In this document: positions 32,747 through 40,774 of the stretch, piece after piece | How positions within the stretch are numbered: position 1 is the first letter of the stretch | Layout: each line of letters opens with the position of its first letter | From: Nitrospira sp. | GTDB lineage: Bacteria; Nitrospirota; Nitrospiria; Nitrospirales; Nitrospiraceae | NCBI GenBank assembly: GCA_005116955.1 | Contig: SWDI01000003.1 | Span: 283,324-325,455, forward strand | DNA: 42,132 bases | Direction of reading: 5' to 3' | The notes under the pieces: model-generated | Database searches by the model: none | What the model saw: the letters and a program-made list of their open reading frames with translations, nothing else | Told to the model about the DNA's origin: nothing | Position numbers and translations under genes: made by a program

Positions 32747-34663
32747 ATGGGCCTTTTAGCCGGCAAGCGCGTCTTTTCGATTATGGCGCTCTGCATGATG
32801 GTTGGCCTCCTTCTGCTTCCGATCGTCGTAGCGTTACCTTCACTGGCAATCGGTGAAGAGGCTCCTGCTGGCGATGCGGCTAAGAAGGATGGGGACAAAG
32901 TTGAAAAGGGTCGCGACGTCTATTACAAGACCGAGGGTATTGTCGTCGGTGCTCCAGCCCCTAAAACGGTGGATGGTCCCAGGGACTACCCGCGATACAA
33001 CTTTGAAAGCCGTGTATTGCTCTGGTTTGCCAACCAGCAGCATCTTTATTATGGCAGCTTCGTATTGGCCGTGCCGATCTTCTGCATGATCATCGAGTTC
33101 ATGGGTGTCGTGACGAAGGATAAGGCGCTCGCCAAGCGCTACGATCAGCTGGCCTATGACTTCATTAAGATCAGCCTGACGGCATACTCGCTCACCGCTA
33201 TCCTTGGTGGTATTCTGATCTTTACCTTTCTGACCTTGTATCCGGCGTTTTTCTCTTACCTGTCAGGTATTTTCCGTCCTGTCATGCACATCTATGCATT
33301 GATGTTTGTGGCTGAGAGTGGAACTCTCTACATCTACTATTACGGCTGGGACAAGATGAAAGAGGGGTTCCTGAAGTGGATTCATCTGAGTATGTCGGTG
33401 ATCTTGAATATCATCGGCACATTACTGATGTTCCTGGCGAACTCCTGGATTGGCTTTATGATGTCGCCTGCCGGCGTTGATGAGCAGGGTCGGTATCTTG
33501 GAAATATCTGGCACGTGATTCATACGGCCTTATGGAACCCTCTCAATCTGCATCGCATCCTTGGGAATATGGCTTTCGGCGGTGGCGTTGTTGCTGCCTA
33601 TGCCGCCTATAAATTTTTGGCATCCAAGACGGATGAGGATCGAGCTCATTATGATTGGATGGGCTACATCGCCATGGCGCTCGGTGTGGCATTCTTGATT
33701 CCTCTGCCATTTGCAGGATATTGGCTCATGCGAGAAGTGTATGCCTATCGCCAGCAGATGGGGATCACGCTGATGGGCGGTCTGCTTGCCTGGCTGTTTA
33801 TTATCCAGGCTACGATGATTGGGATTTTGTTCCTGAGCACTAACTATTATCTCTGGCAGGCAATGGGTCGCATGCGTGGTGCAGAAAAGTACCAACGCTA
33901 CATTAAGTACCTTGTTTTCATCCTTGCCTGCGGATACATGGTCTTTATCACCCCTCACACAATGGTTATGACTCCAGCTGAATTGAAGGCCATGGGGGGG
34001 CAGCAGCATCCCGTTCTGGGAAATTATGGAGTCATGTCGGCGAAAAACGGTGGGATTAATGTCATTATTACAACCACTGTATTGAGTTTCGTCTGGTACA
34101 TGAGGGGAAACAAAGTTTCCACCGTATCGTGGGCGAAATTCGGTAATATATTTATGGGCATATTTTTCGCCTGCGCCTACTTCAATATTATTTTCCTAGC
34201 AGTATATGGATATTACATTCCAGCAAACGTTCGCGTTGGTTTGTCTGTTCCTCAGGTCGCGACAACCTTATCCTGTCTCTTCTTCATGTTTGCCCTCAAC
34301 AGCGTCATGATGAAGGGGGCCAAGCAGTTAGGACCGATTGAGTGGGGCAAGATTTCTGCCCGGTCTCAGTACGCGCTTATTATGTTAGCAACGGCATTTA
34401 CCTGGATGATGGGTTTGATGGGCTATATTCGCTCGTCAGTCAGGCTCTTCTGGCACGTCAATGAGATCATGAGAGATAACTCACCATGGGCCTATACTCA
34501 TACGGTGGGATTTGCGGCCAACATGATTTCATTCAATGTATTGTTTTTCTGGATCACGATCCTATTTGTCTTCTGGCTTGGCAGCTTGGGTGCGAAGAAG
34601 GTTCCGGTTGAATCCAAAGCTGGAATCCCTAGTGGTGTCCCACAGCCGGCTGCCAGTCATTAA
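32747..34663 (+). CDS. cytochrome bd-like terminal oxidase, copy 2
   Basis: A 638-aa membrane protein, paralogue of copy 1 along its full length. AAGGAGG about 6 nt before the ATG fixes the start at 32747; an in-frame ATG at 32711 lies before this ribosome site. Residues matching CydA haem ligands are His99 (QQHLYYGSF), His269 (NLHRILGNMAFGG) and Glu190 (VAESGTLYIYYYGWDKM). The Glu99 equivalent is not acidic and the quinol loop is absent. TPHTMVMTPAELKAMGGQQH and NYGVMSAKNG are shared with copy 1. It is followed at once by three cytochrome c genes, suggesting a cytochrome c-fed oxidase, in line with the bd-like oxidase proposed for Nitrospira. Confidence 0.85.
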   Translation: MGLLAGKRVFSIMALCMMVGLLLLPIVVALPSLAIGEEAPAGDAAKKDGDKVEKGRDVYYKTEGIVVGAPAPKTVDGPRDYPRYNFESRVLLWFANQQHLYYGSFVLAVPIFCMIIEFMGVVTKDKALAKRYDQLAYDFIKISLTAYSLTAILGGILIFTFLTLYPAFFSYLSGIFRPVMHIYALMFVAESGTLYIYYYGWDKMKEGFLKWIHLSMSVILNIIGTLLMFLANSWIGFMMSPAGVDEQGRYLGNIWHVIHTALWNPLNLHRILGNMAFGGGVVAAYAAYKFLASKTDEDRAHYDWMGYIAMALGVAFLIPLPFAGYWLMREVYAYRQQMGITLMGGLLAWLFIIQATMIGILFLSTNYYLWQAMGRMRGAEKYQRYIKYLVFILACGYMVFITPHTMVMTPAELKAMGGQQHPVLGNYGVMSAKNGGINVIITTTVLSFVWYMRGNKVSTVSWAKFGNIFMGIFFACAYFNIIFLAVYGYYIPANVRVGLSVPQVATTLSCLFFMFALNSVMMKGAKQLGPIEWGKISARSQYALIMLATAFTWMMGLMGYIRSSVRLFWHVNEIMRDNSPWAYTHTVGFAANMISFNVLFFWITILFVFWLGSLGAKKVPVESKAGIPSGVPQPAASH

Positions 34664-34737
34664 TGGACGTTGGTTATTGTTCGTCGGCTCAATAGTGGGG
34701 GCAGTCCACTCGTTGTAGCCGATAGGAGGTCAAGACC

Positions 34738-36042
34738 TTGAGTAATATGATTGCAGAGGCACTCTCCATGGGATGGATGGCGTTAGCTATCCTTGCCGGG
34801 TTATTGGTTTATTTTCAGGTATCCATCAGCGAGCCTGCAGCAAAGAAGCGCGCGGTTTTCAAAACATTCATTGGTATTATTGCAACGTTTTTGCTGTTTA
34901 TGGCCATCGCGAACTACAAGAACAATTTTTATGGTGAGAATCGGCTGTTACCGGTCTCGCTCGTCATGATCACGGTAACCACTTTCGTGATGGCGCTGTA
35001 TTTTACCAACCTCAGTGCTCTCCTGAAGATCGGTGGGCTGATGTTCTTTGTCGCTGCGTTTCTATCAGGCTATGGAAACTGGCTTCCTCAAGTTGAGGGT
35101 GGTTTCCCGCCGGTAGAGGAAAAGAAGACGTGGGATTCGATGACCCCGCAACAGCTAGCCGATGAAGGTGAAAAGATTATCTTTGGTGGAGTTGGGAAGA
35201 ATAAGGAGCAAGGTGCAATCGGCAAGGGACAATGTCCACTTTGTCATGCATTCCATGCGGGTATGTTGGGTGAACGAGCGCCAAACCTAGCGGGGCTCCC
35301 TGGACGAGGGAAAGAGCGATTAGAGGATCCTAAGTATTCCAAGGGTAATCCTTCCAAGAGGGAATATGAGGTGAAAGAGGCGTTCCCGGGATCAGGAACT
35401 GCAGAAAATGGGCAAGAGTACATTGCAGAATCGCACGCCTGCCCTAGCTGCTATGTTGTCGCTGGTTATGGGGTAAAGGGAACGAATGACAAGCAGAGTC
35501 CTATGCCTTCTATTCATAAGCCACCTATCTCCCTCAGTCTTGCAGAGCTTGCGGCTGTGGATACTTGGATGTATTTGCGTGAAGGAATAGATGCCCCGTC
35601 GTTTGAAGAGATCGTAAAGTCGTACGAGAAGTTTATTCCAGAAGCAGATCGTCCTAAGCAGGCTGATGAAAAACCTGCGGGAGCCACATCCCTAATGGCC
35701 GATGGAACAGAGCCGATTGACCAGATTTTTGCCAAAGGACAATGCATTTCATGTCATACGATCCCTGGCATTCCAGGAGCGGTGGGCACCATTGGACCTA
35801 AGTTGGAGGAAGGGACAACAGCTCCGCAGCGTATTAAGGATCCAACTTATAAGGGAACAGCCAAGTCACCTGCTGAATACATTATGGAGTCTATCGTAGA
35901 TCCCAGTGCTTATGTGGTGAAGCCGTTCCCAGATAACACCATGCCAAAAGTCTTTGGACAAAAGCTGAGTGCTGGCGCGTTGAAAAAAATTGTCGATTAT
36001 TTGTCTCAGGTGAAAACCGGAGCGCCTCCACCAAAAATATAG
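34738..36042 (+). CDS. membrane-anchored diheme cytochrome c
   Basis: A 434-aa protein starting with TTG, chosen because AGGAGGT (34724-34730) is correctly spaced. Three or four N-terminal helices (residues 8-115, for example MALAILAGLLVYFQV) anchor a periplasmic part. That part has two cytochrome c domains: CPLCH (166-170) and CISCH (336-340). Both domains end in a similar P-S-(A/C)-Y-V-V...M-P segment holding the likely Met ligand. The first contains an extra CPSC pair at 235-238, which is not a haem motif. Its predicted role is electron transfer to oxidase 2, whose gene lies just upstream in the same operon. Confidence 0.88.
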   Translation: MSNMIAEALSMGWMALAILAGLLVYFQVSISEPAAKKRAVFKTFIGIIATFLLFMAIANYKNNFYGENRLLPVSLVMITVTTFVMALYFTNLSALLKIGGLMFFVAAFLSGYGNWLPQVEGGFPPVEEKKTWDSMTPQQLADEGEKIIFGGVGKNKEQGAIGKGQCPLCHAFHAGMLGERAPNLAGLPGRGKERLEDPKYSKGNPSKREYEVKEAFPGSGTAENGQEYIAESHACPSCYVVAGYGVKGTNDKQSPMPSIHKPPISLSLAELAAVDTWMYLREGIDAPSFEEIVKSYEKFIPEADRPKQADEKPAGATSLMADGTEPIDQIFAKGQCISCHTIPGIPGAVGTIGPKLEEGTTAPQRIKDPTYKGTAKSPAEYIMESIVDPSAYVVKPFPDNTMPKVFGQKLSAGALKKIVDYLSQVKTGAPPPKI

Positions 36043-36087
36043 TAGCCTCCGAGTGTCTGTCATGCGGAGAGTAAAGGGAGTTTGCCG

Positions 36088-37125
36088 ATGAAAGCGTTGA
36101 TGTCGCTCGGTGCCCTGATCGGAGTGGCTGGTCTTCTCCTTCTGGGCGGAATGGTTCTTGATGTCGTCCCTTCAACCTACATACGGTTGGTGGAAGGCTA
36201 CATGCCGATTCAAATGCTGCTCGAAGTGGCATGCTATGTGATCGGCTTTACGGGATTGAGCTATACGTTGAATGCCATGGGTATGGCTATTCCACGGTTT
36301 TGGCAGGGCATCGGCTTCTGGGTATTTTTTCTGCTCTATCTGAAGTACCGTATGTACCCGCCTATCCCATTCAGCGTGCGAGCAATGTATGGCACAGTGT
36401 CATTGGTGGCAGTCTTTATGTGGGTTTCCGCTAGTGAAGAGGACTGGCAGAAGTTTAAACAACCCATCATGAATGTTCTTGATGCTCAGACGGGGGGGAA
36501 CCGGATCTTACGGTATCTCTATCTTGTGCTCCTGCCGATCCTCATCGGCGGATTTTCATTTAATGCAATGATGCCAAAGTCGGAGGAACCAATCGAGTTA
36601 CGAACAGTTCATCCAGCACCACCTGCAAGTACGAAGGTCCATGGGAAGACCTATACGTTACAGACCTCTCAGAACCCTTATCGTGTGAATCCAGAAGGGA
36701 AATACGATCAAGAGTTCACGAATGCCAACATTGTTGAGCAGGGTATGGGGCGTTTGATGAAGCCAAATGCCAACCCGTGGGACGATAAAAATCAGGGGTA
36801 TCTAAAGTATGTGCGAGAGGGTGGTGAGATATTCTTTCAGAACTGTCATTTTTGTCATGGTGATAATTTGAATGGACGAGGACTCCACGCCTTTGCCTTC
36901 AATCCAATTCCAGCGAACTTTACCGATCCAGGCACCATCGCACAGCTGCAAGAAACCTTTATCTTCTGGCGCGTTTCGAAGGGTGGGATTGGGTTACCTA
37001 ACGAAGGGTTCCCTTGGGCATCAGTTATGCCACCCTGGGAGCAACACCTGACGGTGGATGAAATTTGGAAGGTTGTTTTGTTTGAATATTGGCACACCGG
37101 CTACTATCCGCGAACCTGGGATTAG
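36088..37125 (+). CDS. membrane-anchored monohaem cytochrome c
   Basis: 345 aa, starting at ATG 36088 (AAGGGAG upstream). Residues 1-160 contain about five helices (LGALIGVAGLLLLGGMVL, MYGTVSLVAVFMWVSA, YLVLLPILIGGFSFNAM). The C-terminal domain holds one haem motif CHFCH (253-257) and the Met-ligand region ASVMPPWEQHLTVDEIWKVV. The arrangement of a membrane domain before a cytochrome c domain parallels the preceding gene, so the two probably act together as an electron-transfer pair. It is followed, about 56 bp on, by the EB_dh-type protein. Confidence 0.88.
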   Translation: MKALMSLGALIGVAGLLLLGGMVLDVVPSTYIRLVEGYMPIQMLLEVACYVIGFTGLSYTLNAMGMAIPRFWQGIGFWVFFLLYLKYRMYPPIPFSVRAMYGTVSLVAVFMWVSASEEDWQKFKQPIMNVLDAQTGGNRILRYLYLVLLPILIGGFSFNAMMPKSEEPIELRTVHPAPPASTKVHGKTYTLQTSQNPYRVNPEGKYDQEFTNANIVEQGMGRLMKPNANPWDDKNQGYLKYVREGGEIFFQNCHFCHGDNLNGRGLHAFAFNPIPANFTDPGTIAQLQETFIFWRVSKGGIGLPNEGFPWASVMPPWEQHLTVDEIWKVVLFEYWHTGYYPRTWD

Positions 37126-37181
37126 TCGCCATATTCCTTAAGAATGCCAACCCAGACATAATGAAGATTATGAGGCCAAAC

Positions 37182-38954
37182 ATGATGGACAGTATAGCTC
37201 AGAAGGCCGGTATTATCGCGGCTACTGCCTTCGGAGTAGTTTTAGTATCGAGTGCAGGGTATTCGTCAGCTTCTGCTCAAGGGCTTCCCGAGGGTTTCAA
37301 GAAAGGTGAACTTTCCCCTGCACCATCAGCGGAAATGATTGAAGCAGGGAAGAGAGTCTATTTCACCAAGTGCGTATGGTGTCACGGAGTGGATGGAGCC
37401 GGTGATGGACCTGGAGCCGACCGGCTTTGGCCACGCCCGCGGAATTTCAATCAAGGCACATTCAAAATTCGCCATACCGCAAGCGGCGAACTCCCACTCT
37501 TCGATGCTAAGAAACCTATAGCTGGGCAAAACGATCTGTTTGAAACGGTCACGCATGGGTTGCCGGGTTCTGCCATGCCACCTTGGGAAGGTATTTTGAG
37601 CGAGGAACAGCGCCTACAAGTCCTCTCTTTTGTTACGACCGAACTCGTCAAGGACCGAAAGTTTACCGATAAGCAGTCGGAAACACAGACGGTTTTACAA
37701 CTAGCGGACCTTAAGCCTAAACCCGCCACTGACGAAAGTAAGAAGCGGGGAGCCGAGTTGATCGTAGAGAAAAAGTGTGTCGAATGTCATGGAATGGAAG
37801 GGCGTGGCGATGGAAATGCCTTCAATTTGAAGGATGACTGGGGTTTTTCGATCCAACCTGCCAATTGGCATAAGTGCTGGAACTTCAGGGGGAGTCGTCA
37901 AGATCCGTACAATGTTGCCAACATCTTCCGTACTTTTTCTACGGGTGTAAATGGCACACCAATGCCATCGTTCGCGGATAACACGAGTGTTGATGAACGG
38001 TGGGATATCGCCAACTTTGTCAATTCGCTGTGCGAAAGAGACTCACTGGGTAATCCACTGCCCATTGATCCATTAACGGATAAGCCTAAAATCAACTTCG
38101 TCATCCCATCAGATCTCTTTGAGGGGGAAATCCCGGCTGAAATTGAGCATGAGGCCTGGCAAAAGGCTCCAAAACGACTTGTGGCGATGGGGGGACAGAT
38201 CACCCATAAGCCAAGAAACTTTGTTAATCGGATCGATGATATCTGGGTTCGGTCGCTCTACAATGACAAATATATTGTCTATCTCCTTGAGTGGGATGAT
38301 CGAACGAAAAGTGTCGCCGAAGGGAAGCTCCCTTGGGCTCCAACCCAGGTCAATATCGATGTGAAGGAGCAGGACCCCAAGACCGGCGAGGAGGGGTCAA
38401 TCGCGATGAAGCAAAACAATTACACGGTCTACAACGATGCAATCGCTATTGAGACGGCGGTGAAATGGAAAGAGTTGCCGGCTCCAATTAAGCCTCGCTA
38501 TCTCTTTGGGACGAACGACCAATACCCCATGGATATAGTGAAGTGGGAAGCTGACGGCTCCCTTCGTGCTTTCAAAGGTACAGGCTGGGATAAGGATTTT
38601 GAAGAGCGCGATAATTATGAAGAGGCCATGAAGCTCGTAAAGAGCGAATGGAAGAATGGTCGTTGGTATGTCATGATTCAGCGGCCCGTAGGAAATAAAA
38701 AAGACCAGGATTACGACGAAGACACCTTTTTTGAAGTGGGTCAATATATTCCCACTGTCTTCTTTGCGTGGGATGGTCACAATGGTGATGCAGGACGAAA
38801 GATGGCCGTGTCCGCATTTTACTACACCTTTATGAATCCACCGGTTCCTCAGGAAACGTACATCTATCCAGTTGTTATCGCTGTCGGAGTGGTACTGCTG
38901 GAGGGTTGGGTTCTGACTCGTCGCGCAAACAGGAAAAAGGGGAAGACGCTGTAG
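37182..38954 (+). CDS. diheme cytochrome c with EB_dh-like domain, NxrC-like
   Basis: A 590-aa exported protein. The start at 37182 has AGG just before it; longer in-frame starts back to 37089 overlap the previous gene. After a signal helix there are two cytochrome c domains, CVWCH (64-68) and CVECH (199-203), each with GDG and MP(P/S) regions. Residues from about 330 on resemble the ethylbenzene-dehydrogenase-type haem b domain (ITHKPRNFVNRIDDIWVRSL, LLEWDDRTKSVAEGKLPWAP, WKNGRWYVMIQRPV). A C-terminal helix (IYPVVIAVGVVLLEGWVL) anchors it. Proteins of this architecture are proposed gamma subunits of nitrite oxidoreductase. Here it lies with an oxidase rather than with nxrAB, so it may relay electrons between them. 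Confidence 0.85.
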   Translation: MMDSIAQKAGIIAATAFGVVLVSSAGYSSASAQGLPEGFKKGELSPAPSAEMIEAGKRVYFTKCVWCHGVDGAGDGPGADRLWPRPRNFNQGTFKIRHTASGELPLFDAKKPIAGQNDLFETVTHGLPGSAMPPWEGILSEEQRLQVLSFVTTELVKDRKFTDKQSETQTVLQLADLKPKPATDESKKRGAELIVEKKCVECHGMEGRGDGNAFNLKDDWGFSIQPANWHKCWNFRGSRQDPYNVANIFRTFSTGVNGTPMPSFADNTSVDERWDIANFVNSLCERDSLGNPLPIDPLTDKPKINFVIPSDLFEGEIPAEIEHEAWQKAPKRLVAMGGQITHKPRNFVNRIDDIWVRSLYNDKYIVYLLEWDDRTKSVAEGKLPWAPTQVNIDVKEQDPKTGEEGSIAMKQNNYTVYNDAIAIETAVKWKELPAPIKPRYLFGTNDQYPMDIVKWEADGSLRAFKGTGWDKDFEERDNYEEAMKLVKSEWKNGRWYVMIQRPVGNKKDQDYDEDTFFEVGQYIPTVFFAWDGHNGDAGRKMAVSAFYYTFMNPPVPQETYIYPVVIAVGVVLLEGWVLTRRANRKKGKTL

Positions 38955-38992
38955 CGTTTCATAACGACGCGCTTCAGTGCAGCAAGAAGATG

Positions 38993-39026
38993 GAGGGGGT
39001 GGGGAAACCTACCCCCTCTTTTTTTT
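38993..39026 (+). terminator. rho-independent terminator of the oxidase-cytochrome operon
   Basis: GAGGGGGTGGG (38993-39003) pairs with CCTACCCCCTC (39008-39018), followed by eight T. It marks the end of the respiratory cluster. Confidence 0.93.
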
Positions 39027-39043
39027 AGATAGGGTACGTTCCT

Positions 39044-39661
39044 ATGATCACTGATGTGACAGGTGTTCTGCTGGCTGGCGGAAAAAGTAGGAGGATGGGA
39101 GAAGACAAACGATTCATCCTTGTCGGTCAGGAGACTCTCTTTGATCGGAGCTTGACGGTTCTCCGTGAATTGTTTGAGGCGGTATGTGTCGTCATCGCTC
39201 AAGATAGTCCGTCCCTGCAGGCGGACGTGTCGGTGGTCCGTGATCTTATTCCGGATTGTGGGAGCCTAGGTGGATTGTACACAGGGCTTCGACTGGCCAA
39301 GACTCCACATATCTTCCTCGTGGCCTGTGATATGCCATTTCTCAACCCGGATGTCATACGGCATATGGTTCAACTGAAAGATTCGGCTGATATCGTCATC
39401 AGTCGGTGGGCGACCCGTCTCCAGCCAACCCATGCGGTCTATGGCCGAAACTGTCTTCCAGTTATTGAGGAAATGATGACCCTCCATAATAGGAAGATTC
39501 ACAGTATGGTCAGCCATCCATCTCTTCGCGTATGCGTGGTGCCTGAGGCAGAGATCAGGCACATCGACCATGAGGGACGTTCCATGTTCAACATCAATAC
39601 GCCATCCGATTTGGAACAAGCTCGATCAGTGTGTGATCCTGGTACGGGGATTGGGTCGTAG
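39044..39661 (+). CDS. mobA: molybdenum cofactor guanylyltransferase MobA
   Basis: A 205-aa nucleotidyltransferase. The signature LLAGGKSRRMGEDKRF is near residues 9-24, the metal-binding ACDMPFLNP near 96-104, and a glycine-rich GSLGGLYTGL near 76-85. It links GMP to molybdopterin to give the guanine dinucleotide cofactor of DMSO-reductase-family enzymes such as nitrite oxidoreductase and nitrate reductase. It follows the terminator of the respiratory operon and precedes the glycosyltransferase by 16 bp. Confidence 0.92.
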   Translation: MITDVTGVLLAGGKSRRMGEDKRFILVGQETLFDRSLTVLRELFEAVCVVIAQDSPSLQADVSVVRDLIPDCGSLGGLYTGLRLAKTPHIFLVACDMPFLNPDVIRHMVQLKDSADIVISRWATRLQPTHAVYGRNCLPVIEEMMTLHNRKIHSMVSHPSLRVCVVPEAEIRHIDHEGRSMFNINTPSDLEQARSVCDPGTGIGS

Positions 39662-39677
39662 TGTGGAGGTCTGACAG

Positions 39678-40694
39678 GTGAAGCGCACCCTCCTTATCAT
39701 TCATCCCGGTGCACTTGGGGATGTCCTGCTGGCTATCCCAGCAATAAGGCGTCTAAATCTGAAGTTTCCTCAGTATGAGATTGTACTCATAGCTGCTGCC
39801 GCCGTGAGCCGACTCCTATTGGAATGTGGAGTGATCAGCGATTGGCTTCCCTTGGAAGGTCAAGCATGTCTAAGGCTGTTTTCAAGGACCGTATCGATCT
39901 CCAGGGAACTCTCTTCATGCGTGAACCGTTGTGATCTTGCTGTGGCTTGGATGGAAGATACAGAAGGCATGCTTGGTGCTTTTTTCCAGGAGTTTGGTGT
40001 GGCGAGGGTTCAGATTCAGTCGCCATTTTCAACGGGACTACGTGCAACGCATCAGAGCGACCGTTTTCTTGAGATGCTGGGTGAACCGACCAGAGATAGT
40101 GTATCGGAGAGAATGGTACAGGTTCCCCCGCATCTCTTGGAGCAAGGGAAGGACTATCTTGACGCCCTGAGCATCCCCTACGACCAATCGTTGGTCCTTG
40201 TGCATCCTGGGAGTGGAAGCGTTCATAAGCAACTTGAGCCAAGAAGAATGGCCTTACTGATTGAAGGGTTGTGGGAGAAGGGGATGTATCCCCTCGTCTT
40301 GGAGGGGCCGGCTGATCAGGATGCCGTGGCCCATACACTGCATTTTGTGAGTAGGGCACCCAGTGTGCTCAGAGACCTTGATCTGTCGCAGCTGGCAGCA
40401 GTGTTTGCGCAGGTGGCCTTGTATATCGGCCATGATTCAGGTGTGACTCACTTGTCTGCTTTGTTGGGTGTGCCGACCATCGCTCTATTTGGTCCTACGG
40501 ACTACCATCGCTGGGCACCTCAGGGTCATCATGTGACGATCCTTCGAGGTTCTCCCTGCATCTGTGAGTCGTGGGCTACCGTTAAAATGTGTGAGGGGAA
40601 GCCCTGTCTTCAAGTACCGATCGAAAAGATTCTGATAGCATCGGGACTTGCGATACGGAGGGCGAGTAGTGCAAACCCTCGTTATTCCACGTGA
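39678..40694 (+). CDS. family 9 glycosyltransferase (heptosyltransferase-like)
   Basis: A 338-aa protein of the GT9 (WaaC/WaaF) family, starting with GTG. Signatures are IIHPGALGDVLLAIPAIRRL near residues 8-27, LVHPGSGSVHKQ near 174-185 and YIGHDSGVTHLSALLGVPT near 250-268, followed by ALFGPTDYHRWAP. Such enzymes transfer heptose or other sugars from a nucleotide donor to lipopolysaccharide core or related glycans at the inner membrane. The exact acceptor is unknown. Confidence 0.88.
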   Translation: MKRTLLIIHPGALGDVLLAIPAIRRLNLKFPQYEIVLIAAAAVSRLLLECGVISDWLPLEGQACLRLFSRTVSISRELSSCVNRCDLAVAWMEDTEGMLGAFFQEFGVARVQIQSPFSTGLRATHQSDRFLEMLGEPTRDSVSERMVQVPPHLLEQGKDYLDALSIPYDQSLVLVHPGSGSVHKQLEPRRMALLIEGLWEKGMYPLVLEGPADQDAVAHTLHFVSRAPSVLRDLDLSQLAAVFAQVALYIGHDSGVTHLSALLGVPTIALFGPTDYHRWAPQGHHVTILRGSPCICESWATVKMCEGKPCLQVPIEKILIASGLAIRRASSANPRYST

Positions 40695-40774
40695 ACCGCC
40701 TTGTCTCTGCCCAATTCCATATGATAGATTAACAAGCTAATTTCCTTTTTTGGTAAGGACTTAGAGGAATTATT

